Shown in pieces: positions 17,361 to 26,346 of a DNA stretch of 64,000 nt. The position numbers and the translations under genes were made by a program. Numbering within the stretch: position 1 is the stretch's first letter; every line of letters begins with the position of its first letter. Source of the DNA: Ignavibacteria bacterium (GTDB lineage Bacteria > Bacteroidota > Ignavibacteria > Tepidaquicellales > Tepidaquicellaceae); the NCBI GenBank assembly GCA_016704345.1, contig JADJAH010000017.1, positions 124,001 through 188,000 on the forward strand. The letters run 5' to 3'. The notes under the pieces were generated by a model. The model was not told the DNA's origin and ran no database searches. It saw only the letters and a program-made list of their open reading frames with translations.

Positions 17361-18758
17361 TTATTCTTCCGGCTCAGGGGGTAATGGGTTAGCACCTTCC
17401 GGTATGAAATTCATTTTGAGTAGGTGGTCTGCAAATCTGAATAATTTTATGTCGTTGTACTTCCTTGAAGCAATTTGTAATCCGAACGGCAATCCTTCCT
17501 GTGAAGCAAATACCGGACAGCTTATTACCGGGAGATGCGACAAAGTCCACATCAATGCGGGATCCGGCTTTTCCGTTTCCTCTCTTAATGGAGCTTCGCC
17601 TGCCGTGCTTAGCGAAATTATCACATCATATTCGTCGAAGAAATCATCCATTGCATTAATAATCCGATTCTGATTCTCGAGCGCCTGATAATATTCATTG
17701 GCAGAGATCTTGTTGCCTCTTGCAACAATATCGTTCATGATGTCCGATACCTGTTCTGACTTCAGTGACTCTTCATGGAAATAATAAGATAGAGTCTTGT
17801 CATAAATTATCTGATGAACTTCATGAGATGTCGCAAGTACTTCAGGCAAGATTGCTTCTGTTACTTCTATTTCATTTTCGAAAGATATTTTGGCAACGAA
17901 ATCTTCAATAGCTGACTTCGAGTGATCGTAAGCCTCATCCCATGTATGTGTCTTTACAAAAGCAACTTTCCAGGGGCCGCCCTTTTTTCTGTTCTGTCTC
18001 GCCTCGTCAGACAACGCATTGTGGCTGATCGGATAATTTGAGCCGTGAACTCTCAGCACATCAAACATTAATCTGAGATCTTCATACATGGCAGTAAAGA
18101 ATCCGATTGTGTCAAGAGTGTCCGTCGTTTTCAGCATCCCGGTTCTCGGAAGTAGCCCGAATGAAGGTTTGCATCCGTAAACTCCGCAAAAACTTGCGGG
18201 ACGAACTATAGAACCCGCTGTCTGTGTACCGATTGCGGCAGGGACCATACCCAGGGATACTGACACAGCTGAACCGCTTGAGGATGTTCCCGGCGTTCTT
18301 GTTATGTCGAATGGATTCACGCAGTTTCCAATCTGATGAACTGCAAACTCTGCAGTGTCTGTCTTGCCGGGAATCAGTGCGCCTTCCTTTTTCAAATAAT
18401 AAACTTCGCGTGCATCATTGCCCGGAGTAAATCCCTTCCATAGCGGACTCCCCATCTGTGTCGGATATTCTGATGTATTGAATATGTCTTTTACTCCGAT
18501 AGGAATTGATTCCAACTTTCCTGCTTTCTTTCCTGCCTTGATTCTCGCGGCAGATTGATCCGCCTGCTTCATTAATACATACTCATCATACGTCACCCAC
18601 ACTTTGCTGAATTCGTTATATAACTTAATCCTTTCTATGCATGCTTCAGCAATCTCATGCGAAGTTATCTCTCCTGCTTCCAGTTTCGACACTAACTTGC
18701 TGATACTGTCTGACAGAAAAATGTTTTTCTTTATTTTGTTAATGACCTTTGTCGGCAT
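17361..18758 (-). CDS. Amidase (amidase signature family)
   Basis: A 465-residue amidase-signature enzyme with an intact Ser-cisSer-Lys triad: K90 in IGVKD, a cis-Ser at about 159-160 in GTSSSGSA, and the nucleophile S183 in TQTAGSIVRPAS. Length and motif order fit GatA-like hydrolases. There is no signal peptide, so it is cytoplasmic. It lies five bases after an N-acetyl sugar amidotransferase, an unusual pairing. It might release ammonia from an amide for the neighbour, or trim an amide on a sugar. GatB and GatC are not present, which argues against tRNA amidation. Confidence 0.82.
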   Translation of the reverse strand: MPTKVINKIKKNIFLSDSISKLVSKLEAGEITSHEIAEACIERIKLYNEFSKVWVTYDEYVLMKQADQSAARIKAGKKAGKLESIPIGVKDIFNTSEYPTQMGSPLWKGFTPGNDAREVYYLKKEGALIPGKTDTAEFAVHQIGNCVNPFDITRTPGTSSSGSAVSVSLGMVPAAIGTQTAGSIVRPASFCGVYGCKPSFGLLPRTGMLKTTDTLDTIGFFTAMYEDLRLMFDVLRVHGSNYPISHNALSDEARQNRKKGGPWKVAFVKTHTWDEAYDHSKSAIEDFVAKISFENEIEVTEAILPEVLATSHEVHQIIYDKTLSYYFHEESLKSEQVSDIMNDIVARGNKISANEYYQALENQNRIINAMDDFFDEYDVIISLSTAGEAPLREETEKPDPALMWTLSHLPVISCPVFASQEGLPFGLQIASRKYNDIKLFRFADHLLKMNFIPEGANPLPPEPEE

Positions 18759-18763
18759 GCGAT

Positions 18764-19957
18764 TTATTCTCCCGATCTCCTTTCCTTCTCTACCAATTGT
18801 TCCGGATATGGCATTATCTTCTCCTTATTCTTTCTTGTCTTTTGCACAACCGGCAAGACGATGTTCTTGATTTCATCCAGTCGTTTCTCTTTCATCTTCT
18901 GATAGAATTCTTCTTCGCTCATTCCTGTAATGCTGAGATAGTATTTCAGTGATTCAGGAATTTCTTTGTCAAATTGTTTCGACAGCTCAAAACCTTCCTC
19001 TCTTGAGAGCAGTCCGTTCCTTACATCCACACTCGCCTGATATGTCGCCCTTCCGTATCCTCTTTTCAGGTAGTTCGTGAAGTCATGCATTCCCGGCATA
19101 ATGCACTCGGCACTTTTGTATCCCTTGTAAGTTCCCTCCACTTCTGTCTCTTTCCATGCATAGTTGTCTCTGACAAATTCCATTTGCCTCTCATCATCCC
19201 AAAAAATGTAATCCCCCAAATGCATGAGTCTCACACCGGCTTTCTCGAGCTCTTCAATTTCAGGGAAGAAAAACGGCTTCATGTCCTGCTCCGTTATATA
19301 ATCGCACACCATTTCTTTTGGATTCCTTTTCGTAGATACTTTCATGAAGTAGTCTACATTAAACTCTATCAGCGGATTTTTGTATGATGATCTGCCGGAT
19401 GATTCCGCTATGGACTCTCCGTAGATCAGTAGTGGAATATTAAAGCGAACAGCCACTTGCAACGGAAATGCTCCAACTCCCGCATGACAATGCCAGCATG
19501 TATCGCCGATTGCATCCAGCGATCTCTTTGCAATTCTGTTAACAAGGTCGCGGTTTGGGGTGAACATAATGTGATCCACATTAAACTTCTCCAGTGAGTT
19601 CATGAGATTATACCACCCTGTCTCGCTGTACCAATTATGGCTGAATGTTACTGCAAGCGGTTTCATTCCATAAACTTTGGTAAGCACATGCAACTGAAAA
19701 GTGCTGTCCTTGCCGCCGCTTATAGGAATAATACAGTCATAATTGCTTCCGGCCTTCTGCTTTGCATCAGTAAGTATTTTTCGCAGTTCCTTTTCTTTCT
19801 CTACCCAATCGATGTGAATCTTCTGCTCAGACGACTGACATGCCTGACAAATTCCAAGCTCGTCAAATTTTACTCCCTCCTGTGTTGCAGGTATGCAGCA
19901 TCTTATGCAATACTGCACTCCTTCCATTTCTGGCTTTCCGTAATTCTTATCCCTCAT
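18764..19957 (-). CDS. N-acetyl sugar amidotransferase (PseA/WbpG/PtmG family)
   Basis: A 397-residue PP-loop ATP-pyrophosphatase-type enzyme. Zinc-like cysteines occur in YCIRCC (17-21) and CQAC (37-40), the PP-loop SGGKDST at 80-86, and CWHCHAG near residue 150. Family members turn the acetamido group of a nucleotide sugar or nonulosonic acid into an acetamidino group, using ammonia from a partner glutaminase. No HisH-type glutaminase gene is next to it, but an amidase is. The upstream GNAT gene overlaps by four bases. With LegI nearby, an acetamidino-legionaminic acid is one possible product. Confidence 0.85.
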   Translation of the reverse strand: MRDKNYGKPEMEGVQYCIRCCIPATQEGVKFDELGICQACQSSEQKIHIDWVEKEKELRKILTDAKQKAGSNYDCIIPISGGKDSTFQLHVLTKVYGMKPLAVTFSHNWYSETGWYNLMNSLEKFNVDHIMFTPNRDLVNRIAKRSLDAIGDTCWHCHAGVGAFPLQVAVRFNIPLLIYGESIAESSGRSSYKNPLIEFNVDYFMKVSTKRNPKEMVCDYITEQDMKPFFFPEIEELEKAGVRLMHLGDYIFWDDERQMEFVRDNYAWKETEVEGTYKGYKSAECIMPGMHDFTNYLKRGYGRATYQASVDVRNGLLSREEGFELSKQFDKEIPESLKYYLSITGMSEEEFYQKMKEKRLDEIKNIVLPVVQKTRKNKEKIMPYPEQLVEKERRSGE

Positions 19958-20520
19958 TCTTTTCCGGTTTTTGAATTTCTGTTTTCATATTCACTTCTTA
20001 AAATCGAATAAGTAACGGTGTCAATATATTTTCCATCTTTAAACATTGACTCTCTTGATACACCTTCTTCCTTCATTCCGCATTTTATGCAAACATTGAT
20101 CATTCCAATATTCTGAAGTGTTTGTCCCGAAGAAATCCTGTTAAGATTAAGCCTGTCGAAAGCATAGCTGAGCATGAGCATATACGCTTCTGTACCAATT
20201 CCCTTGTTCCAGTATTTCTTATCACCTACAATTATTGCGAGTTCTGCAGACCTGCTGACCCAGTTTATCCTCTGCAATGCTATGTTGCCGATATGCACGT
20301 TATTTTTCTTCCATCTTATCGCAAGCACTATTTCTTTGTTCGTTCTTGAAACAGATTCTACGTATGCCATAGTCTTTTCCCTTGTGTTAGGAAATGTCGC
20401 ATGTGAGTTGTCACGGCACACTTCATTGTCGTTGAGCCATGAGATGTATTTCTCTGTCACATCTTCAACTGTCAGTGGAGAAAGATATATCTGTGTGCCA
20501 ATTAAAAAAGGATTCTTCAT
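19954..20520 (-). CDS. GNAT acetyltransferase (RimJ/RimL-like)
   Basis: A 188-residue GNAT-fold enzyme of the RimJ/RimL-like group. It has LSPLTVEDVTEKYISWLND at the N-terminus, VHIGNIALQRIN near residue 75, and an acetyl-CoA loop in WNKGIGTEAYMLM near 103-115. Such proteins (for example PseH- or LegH-like ones) acetylate the 4-amino group of nucleotide sugars made by DegT aminotransferases. It could fill the LegH role, otherwise unassigned here, but that is an inference from context. The gene overlaps the sugar amidotransferase by four bases (ATGA). Confidence 0.78.
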   Translation of the reverse strand: MKNPFLIGTQIYLSPLTVEDVTEKYISWLNDNEVCRDNSHATFPNTREKTMAYVESVSRTNKEIVLAIRWKKNNVHIGNIALQRINWVSRSAELAIIVGDKKYWNKGIGTEAYMLMLSYAFDRLNLNRISSGQTLQNIGMINVCIKCGMKEEGVSRESMFKDGKYIDTVTYSILRSEYENRNSKTGKE

Positions 20521-20543
20521 TTTGTTTTACTTTGCCTGATTCT

Positions 20544-21578
20544 TCATGCTGAAAACATTCTATTGATACAGTTCTCTGTTGCTCCGCTATAAAGTCCTTG
20601 ATACCCTGATTTTCGATTTGCCTTTTTGTCCGCCAATCGCTCTGCTATTTTTCTCGGCCTGACTATTTCAATACCCGCTCCCGTCATCGCATTCTTTAAT
20701 GAGTCATTCATCGGAACTATATCAAGACTAAATACTCTTTTACCTCTTGATGCTGCTTCAAATAAAGCAACAGAATTGTAACCAATAACTGTCCTGCAAT
20801 TTTTTAACAAATCATTCAGGTGGTACTCCGCTCCCATGAGAAAAACTCTCACTCCGATTTCGTCACTATCCACAACGATCTTTAATAATTCTTCGCTCAA
20901 TGTTTCCAGCGGATGAAGCTTCACATAAAGTAACAGTTCCTTCCCGACAGATTTGGAATGCTTCTTAAGTTCTTTGATTAAATCTGAAACGGGATGCTTC
21001 TTATAATCCTTTAGCCCGATAGTATCCGATGGTTGAGAAAGGAACAAGTATGAATTCCAGCCTGCTCTCGAATTGGCAACATAGTTATCTTCACTGAACA
21101 GCTGCTCAAGATACGGATGCCCCGTAACAACAATTTGATTTTCCGGAAACCCTTCGCTCAACATTTCAATCTTCGCGTTTTCATCCATTACAAAAACAAC
21201 ATCTTTCATATTTGCAATCTCATAGTCAGCATATATCCATCGCCTCGCGTAATGTTTCCAAAAATCAAGGACAACAAAACTACTTATGTTTCTCTTATGC
21301 GCAACATTCCTCAACTGCTGCTCTGCGCTACCGCCGCCGGTAGCGGTAAGAAGAATGTCAGGCACTTCTCTGTCAACAATAACTGAAGCTTCTTCAAACG
21401 TAAGATCGGATTTCAATTCATTAATGTTAAAACCCGTGTCCTTAAGAAACTTCAAACTCGGCTTTCCGCTGTAAACAGACAAATCAGCGTCTCTTGTCTC
21501 AGCAATTCTTCTCACAACTGATGATACCGCTAAACCGCCGCCCGGATCATCATAAGCAACAAGAATTTTCAAAAACAT
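20544..21578 (-). CDS. Unrecognised GT-B-like protein
   Basis: A 344-residue protein with a GT-B look but no family I can name. The first strand ILVAYDDPGGG carries a glycine-rich turn; ILLTATGGG follows near residue 76, VVTGHPYLEQLF near 150, YVKLHPLETL near 210, and RTVIGYNSVALFEAASRGKRVF near 258 resembles the donor site of TagF/GT28-like enzymes. NeuC/LegG hydrolysing 2-epimerases share the general fold, but their N-terminal signature is not visible. It sits between the GNAT and a DegT aminotransferase. Confidence 0.5.
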   Translation of the reverse strand: MFLKILVAYDDPGGGLAVSSVVRRIAETRDADLSVYSGKPSLKFLKDTGFNINELKSDLTFEEASVIVDREVPDILLTATGGGSAEQQLRNVAHKRNISSFVVLDFWKHYARRWIYADYEIANMKDVVFVMDENAKIEMLSEGFPENQIVVTGHPYLEQLFSEDNYVANSRAGWNSYLFLSQPSDTIGLKDYKKHPVSDLIKELKKHSKSVGKELLLYVKLHPLETLSEELLKIVVDSDEIGVRVFLMGAEYHLNDLLKNCRTVIGYNSVALFEAASRGKRVFSLDIVPMNDSLKNAMTGAGIEIVRPRKIAERLADKKANRKSGYQGLYSGATENCINRMFSA

Positions 21579-22898
21579 CTATGCAAGTACTGCTTTCTTT
21601 GCTTCAAATTCCTTGAGATCTGAAATGTTCTCATAGACTTTGTAGTATGCATCTGTAACGTCTTTCAGATCATCCCAAGAAAAACTTGGTCTCATGTATT
21701 CATGTGTGAAAACCTCCTCAAAGAACATTCTCTCCGTCACCGGGCAAAGACCTTTGTCATACGAAACTTCTCCTTCATATCTCGGACAATTGAATGAACA
21801 TTTGTGTAATCTCTGCTGATAGATCGGCTGAAGATAAAGCGGCGGAGCAAACCCGCAGCCAATGATCGGGGTTGATTCTCTCAACACCATCGTCGGCAGT
21901 TCCGCCTTCATTGCATCTATAAAAGTATTTCTTTGAATACCGACTATGTCTTTCTTGAACTTGAATGCCTGAATGTAGTAAACATGCTTACAGCCTTCTT
22001 TGACTGTCGGAGGTATTATGCCCGGAAGTTTTCCGAGTGCTGCTGAAAGAAATTCGGCTCGCTCAATTCTTTGTTCAAGAAGTGCAGGAAGTTTTTTGAG
22101 CTGTTCAATCCCCACTGCGGCTTCCATTTCAGTCATTCTGTAATTGAATCCGTATGTGTTCCAGAGATCTTTAGTCTTCTTTCCTTCAACTACAGCTTCA
22201 CCGTGATTTCTAATCAACTGAACTTTTTCAGCTATCACTGCATCGTTTGTTACAATCATTCCGCCTTCGCCTGTGTGAATATGCTTATGATAATTCAGAC
22301 TGAATATTCCTACATCACCAATCGTCCCGACAAGTCTGCCTTTGTATGAAGCCATTGGTGATTGCGCGCAATCTTCAATCACCTTCAAATTATGTTTTCG
22401 CGCAATCATCATTATCTCATCCATGTCTGTTGGATGTCCTGTAATGTGAACAACAAGAATCGCTTTTGTGCGCGGCGTGATCTTCTCTTCAACTTTTTTG
22501 GGGTCCAGGCAAAATGTATCCTCGTCAATATCGGCAAACACAGGAACTGCTCCGTATATAAGCGGAGCAATTGCACCCGCAGTCATAGTGTATGGGGAAA
22601 CTATCACTTCGTCTCCGGGTCCGATATCACAAGCGCCAATGCATGCATTCAATCCTGACGTGTTGGAGTTTACTGCCATGCAATACTCTACACCAAAAGC
22701 ATGCGCCCAGTCCTTTTCAAACTGCTTAACCATCGGCCCACCCATGAAGTCCGGATTCCATGAACCGACATATTGTGATAGGTTGCCGGAATCAAGCACT
22801 CTCATCACTGCTCTTTTTTCCTCTTCACCGATTGTATTGCTTTGAGGAAAGATGTTTGTCCTTACCGGCTTGCCGCCGAGGAATGCTAACTTTGACAT
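21579..22898 (-). CDS. DegT/DnrJ/EryC1 sugar aminotransferase with a Cys-rich C-terminal insert
   Basis: A 439-residue PLP aminotransferase, longer than the usual 370-390. The PLP lysine lies in NYHKHIHTGEGG (about residue 205), with the cofactor Asp in VIEDCAQSP. A C-terminal insertion contains several cysteines (HKCSFNCPRYEGE, then GLCPVTE), giving a compact Cys cluster near residues 370-390 that other DegT genes here lack. It is probably a 3- or 4-amino transfer step for a second amino sugar. It abuts the unknown GT-B gene and follows a Gfo/Idh oxidoreductase, a pair typical of oxidation followed by transamination. Confidence 0.8.
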   Translation of the reverse strand: MSKLAFLGGKPVRTNIFPQSNTIGEEEKRAVMRVLDSGNLSQYVGSWNPDFMGGPMVKQFEKDWAHAFGVEYCMAVNSNTSGLNACIGACDIGPGDEVIVSPYTMTAGAIAPLIYGAVPVFADIDEDTFCLDPKKVEEKITPRTKAILVVHITGHPTDMDEIMMIARKHNLKVIEDCAQSPMASYKGRLVGTIGDVGIFSLNYHKHIHTGEGGMIVTNDAVIAEKVQLIRNHGEAVVEGKKTKDLWNTYGFNYRMTEMEAAVGIEQLKKLPALLEQRIERAEFLSAALGKLPGIIPPTVKEGCKHVYYIQAFKFKKDIVGIQRNTFIDAMKAELPTMVLRESTPIIGCGFAPPLYLQPIYQQRLHKCSFNCPRYEGEVSYDKGLCPVTERMFFEEVFTHEYMRPSFSWDDLKDVTDAYYKVYENISDLKEFEAKKAVLA

Positions 22899-22899
22899 C

Positions 22900-23856
22900 T
22901 TATTGATTTATTATTCTGTTAATTGTCTCGAATAGTTTTTTAGATTCAAAACCAGGGCAGCTGAGAGATGCTCCCTCTGCAAGACAATCGAAAATGTTTT
23001 CATAAGCGTTTGGCAATGCACTCTCAAATCTAACCGGAATAGTCTCCGTTAGTTCATACATCTGAAATCCTCTGTAGTTTGGATTTTCAACTACTCTGTA
23101 ATATTCGATTTCATTTCTGTAGTTGAACTTGATCCTTCCGGCGGAACCTGCAATGTCTATTTCTGCAAAAGAAAGCTTAGACGAATCAAGTCCGATGAAA
23201 ATGATCTCAACACCGGCGGTATAGCCGAGACGGAATGTGTAACTCTTATCATGCTCACCCAGTCCTTCTCTTTCTGAAAGTGTTGTAACCATATCCGGTG
23301 TTCCAAAATACCAATGAACAAGATCAAGATAATGCGATGCATTGTGCACTAGGCCTCTGGAATAATAGAATGTTACTGAACTTACGTTGCCAATCTCTCC
23401 GCTCGAAATCTTCTGTTTAATGTTGTGAAACTCTTTAAGAAATCTTCTGGTGTAATTTACCTGAAGCTTTACTTCTGCATTCTCATACTCACTCAAAATG
23501 TTGTTGACTTCATCCTTTTTCAGACCAAGCGGCTTCTCGCAGAATACCAATCTCGGCTTGTGCTTGAGGGCAATATTCAGAATCGGAATGTGAGTCTCAT
23601 CATTGCTTGCAACTACCACAACTTCCGGCTTCTGTTCTTCCAGCATTACTTCGAGATCTTCATAAGCTCTTATGCCAAACTTCTCTGCTATCTCATCACG
23701 TAGTTCATTTCTTTTCTCTGCTACCCCACAAAGTTCAAATCGCTCCGACTCCATCAATGCCTTGAAATGAGTTAGAGCTCCATCGCCAACTCTGTGCCTG
23801 TCAAATCCGTATCCGATATCTCCGCAGCCTATTAAGCAGGCTCTGATCTTACTCAA
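22900..23856 (-). CDS. Gfo/Idh/MocA family oxidoreductase
   Basis: A 318-residue NAD(P) sugar oxidoreductase. ACLIGCGDIGYGF is at residues 5-17 and the family motif CEKPLG near 108, followed by VNYTRRF and a C-terminal substrate domain. Such enzymes oxidise or reduce a ring hydroxyl of a nucleotide sugar. It overlaps the upstream SpsF-like gene by eight bases and uses a TTG start (23856-23854), with the glycine motif immediately after. The next gene is a DegT aminotransferase, suggesting it creates the keto group that the aminotransferase uses. Confidence 0.82.
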   Translation of the reverse strand: MSKIRACLIGCGDIGYGFDRHRVGDGALTHFKALMESERFELCGVAEKRNELRDEIAEKFGIRAYEDLEVMLEEQKPEVVVVASNDETHIPILNIALKHKPRLVFCEKPLGLKKDEVNNILSEYENAEVKLQVNYTRRFLKEFHNIKQKISSGEIGNVSSVTFYYSRGLVHNASHYLDLVHWYFGTPDMVTTLSEREGLGEHDKSYTFRLGYTAGVEIIFIGLDSSKLSFAEIDIAGSAGRIKFNYRNEIEYYRVVENPNYRGFQMYELTETIPVRFESALPNAYENIFDCLAEGASLSCPGFESKKLFETINRIINQ

Positions 23857-24631
23857 TGCCGCTTACCTTTTTCTGAACTACTTCTGAATTGAGTTTCAGA
23901 ATTTCACGATTGTTGTCAATGTATTTCAGAATGTCTGTCAATCCTGGCCCGCTGCCGACTTTCTTCAATCCGTCATAAAGAGCTCTTATGAATTTGAGAT
24001 CGTCTTCGGTGTCAAGGGCAATCCTTACGGGATATTTTCTCTTCCATTTTTCCGCAACAGAAAGATTCTTCAGCTTGTATTTGTCTTTGCCGGCCCTGAA
24101 GAAATACAGTGACACATGCTCCCTGTCTTCAGGATCGTTAGTAATCTCGCTTATGTGTTTCAGGTCATTATAAGTGAAAACTCTTACATCCATACCAATT
24201 GGAATCTCCCGCTTCTCATCGGCTACATATCCAATATTTGTCACGTAATCGAATTCGGGATAGTGATCGAGAAAAAATCCTGTTACATAATCAACCACTT
24301 CGGGATCCATCAATGGGCAATCACCTGTGATCTCTACTATCACATCTGCTGCCGCAAATTCTGCTGCGCCCACAACTCTTCCAAGTACATCATCTTCACT
24401 TCCCCTGAACACTTTTATTCCGTTCGCATTTCCAAAATCCGCAATCGCCTGATCAGCAGAATTTACTGAAGTTGCAATTACTACTTCGTCTATTCTACTG
24501 CATGAATGAAGCCTGTCGCAAAGAAGTCTCAGAGCCTGCACTCCTCCAATATCCATCAATACTTTGCCGGGCAAACGGCTTGAACCCATGCGGGCTTCAA
24601 TGATTGCTACGGTCTTTTTCTTACTGCTCAA
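23849..24631 (-). CDS. SpsF/CMP-sugar-synthetase-like cytidylyltransferase (copy 1)
   Basis: A 260-residue CTP-transferase-3 family protein. IIEARMGSSRLPGKV is at residues 10-24, RGSEDDVLGR near 73, the metal site ITGDCPLMDPE near 98-108, and an ALDTEDDL segment near 213. It should activate a sugar acid or sugar with CTP. CMP-legionaminate synthetase (LegF/PtmB) belongs to the same Pfam family, so this or the paralogue at 28847-29587 could be LegF. The start is TTG directly after the stop of the broken methyltransferase. ATG at codon 15 is inside the catalytic loop and cannot be the start. Confidence 0.8.
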   Translation of the reverse strand: MSSKKKTVAIIEARMGSSRLPGKVLMDIGGVQALRLLCDRLHSCSRIDEVVIATSVNSADQAIADFGNANGIKVFRGSEDDVLGRVVGAAEFAAADVIVEITGDCPLMDPEVVDYVTGFFLDHYPEFDYVTNIGYVADEKREIPIGMDVRVFTYNDLKHISEITNDPEDREHVSLYFFRAGKDKYKLKNLSVAEKWKRKYPVRIALDTEDDLKFIRALYDGLKKVGSGPGLTDILKYIDNNREILKLNSEVVQKKVSGIE

Positions 24632-25228
24632 TTATTTCTCAAACAGAAAAGTTGAATCGATATCATCATTGAATGTGTACTTGTATTTCTTTTCTTTCAG
24701 AAGTTTCAATCCCGGGAATAGTTTTTTGTACTCTTCGGCAAAGTCTCTCTTCCATGCGATGTTTGTTTCACCATGGTAGCCCTTATCTCCGTGAGTCTCG
24801 CGAAGTATTCCTCCGTAAATAATTTGCGGAAGTTCTGTAAATCTCCTTTAAGGCTTCAGAATGATCAGGATTCATGAATGAGCACGCGGTTGCGAAGACC
24901 AAGAAAATTATCCTTGACGGAATATCATACCAGTTCCCTGAATTATGTTAGCCTTTTGTTCTTGCGAACTGCATGCGGCTGTGTGCATAGGATTCTCAAA
25001 TCCCATTTCCTGAAGATTGACCAGTTGAATACCGATATTGCAACCAACTTCGAGTATCTTTGCCTTCCTGTCAAGAAAGCCTATAAAGTCTTCATTCATC
25101 GAGGTTCTTGAAATTCCAATATCACTTACATATACATCGTTAAGTCCCTTGGTATTAAATACGTTTCTTAAACTGTAATCCTCACCGAATTGTGTCTCCC
25201 ATACTTTTTCCTGCTGCGTAGTTTCCAT
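24632..25228 (-). pseudogene. Pseudaminic-acid-associated methyltransferase, broken by several indels
   Basis: This 597-base stretch encodes, piecewise in all three frames, one SAM methyltransferase of the pseudaminic-acid-biosynthesis-associated methylase type (about 200 residues). The start frame (from ATG at 25228) gives the SAM motif ILEVGCNIG and ends true sequence near 24992. Other frames then continue it: QPHAVRK at 24981-24961, NIIQGTG at 24949-24929, LVFATACSFMNPDH from 24902, and IYGGILRETHGDKG to the natural stop at 24634-24632 (ends STFLFEK). At least four frame switches fall within about 180 bases. The order and similarity of all segments are intact. It sits between LegI and an SpsF-like gene. 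Confidence 0.78.
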
Positions 25229-25271
25229 TCTGTACTCCTTACATTGGTTTACTTTTTAATTGAATGAGAAT

Positions 25272-26327
25272 TCATTTTTCTATCATTTCCCATTTTAGAA
25301 TTGCATCTTCTTCTATATCCAGAAGGGCTTTCTTTCCTATCACTTCATCTATGTGCTTCGGGCTGATGCCGCTCGCCGGCCTCTTCCATGTCAGGGAATC
25401 CATACCGATAGTATTTCCTGCGGGAATTTTCTTTTTAGCAACCAGACTCCTTCTTGCGTTCCTGATAGCTGACGCTTCAGATTCTAACGCCTTTTTATTG
25501 AACTCACCGATCAATGTAAAAGCTCTTTCCATATCCTTGAAAAAAAATTTGAGATCATCCATATCCATTGCATGATAGTGATCATTTCCCGGAAGTGCTT
25601 TGTCATGCGTGAAATGCTTTTCGAGAATCACAGCTCCAAGGAGACTCGCAATCTTCAGCGTCTCCATTGTTCCCGGCATTGTGTGATCGGAATATCCCGG
25701 CACTGTTTCGGGAAATCTTCTTCTCTGATCAAGTATCATTCCGAGATTTGCATTTTCATCAAGTGTAGGATAGTTCAACACACAATGAAGAAGACAAAGC
25801 TTGTTGCCCCGGCTTCTGATCAGATCAACTGCCTCTTGAATCTCAGGCAAATCGGAAGCGCCGGTAGAAAGGAGTATTGGCTTTCCGAATGCGCACATGT
25901 ATTTGATGAAGGGAAAATTTGTAATGTCGGATGAGGAAATTTTGAACACCGGCATAAGATCGTTAAGAAAATCTGCGGCTTCAGTATCAAATGGAGTTGA
26001 CATGAACTCAATTCCCCTCTTGTCGCATTCCATTTTTAGCAGTTCATATTCTTTCTTCCAGAACTTGTCGAACTTTTTGAACAGATCAAATTGATTCTTC
26101 GACGGTTCTTTCTCCAGATCCCAATAGTAAGGACTGTCCTTTGATGCCAGCGTCTCTGCTTTGTAGGTCTGAAACTTGATTGCATGAGCTCCGCCACGGG
26201 CAGCTTCATCAATAAGTCTTTTGGCAATCTCAATGTCACCTTCATGATTCACTCCCGCTTCGGCGATGACATAGGGCCTGCTTATGATTTCAGGATTGTA
26301 CCCTTCAAATACTTCTAAGATGTTCAT
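25272..26327 (-). CDS. legI: Nonulosonic acid synthase, NeuB/LegI family
   Basis: A 351-residue synthase that condenses phosphoenolpyruvate with a 6-carbon aminosugar to make a 9-carbon nonulosonic acid. VIAEAGVNHEGDIEIAK is near residue 20, KFQTYKAE near 50, STPFD near 113, and the catalytic-site LSTGASDLPEI and HYHAMD regions follow. Residues about 285-345 form the SAF antifreeze-like domain (KIPAGNTIGMDSL). Legionaminate is favoured over sialate by the LegB, LegC, PtmA and PtmF neighbours; pseudaminate synthase cannot be excluded. It begins at an ATG, 19 bases after the SDR gene. Confidence 0.87.
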   Translation of the reverse strand: MNILEVFEGYNPEIISRPYVIAEAGVNHEGDIEIAKRLIDEAARGGAHAIKFQTYKAETLASKDSPYYWDLEKEPSKNQFDLFKKFDKFWKKEYELLKMECDKRGIEFMSTPFDTEAADFLNDLMPVFKISSSDITNFPFIKYMCAFGKPILLSTGASDLPEIQEAVDLIRSRGNKLCLLHCVLNYPTLDENANLGMILDQRRRFPETVPGYSDHTMPGTMETLKIASLLGAVILEKHFTHDKALPGNDHYHAMDMDDLKFFFKDMERAFTLIGEFNKKALESEASAIRNARRSLVAKKKIPAGNTIGMDSLTWKRPASGISPKHIDEVIGKKALLDIEEDAILKWEMIEK

Positions 26328-26346
26328 GATATTTTATGAATTGATG

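Noticed and set aside
17361..18758. Amidase as GatA of the tRNA amidotransferase
   Set aside because: GatB and GatC are not nearby and the neighbours are sugar-modifying genes.
20544..21578. Assigning LegG/NeuC to the GT-B-like protein
   Set aside because: The N-terminal NeuC signature is absent; only fold-level similarity and position support it.
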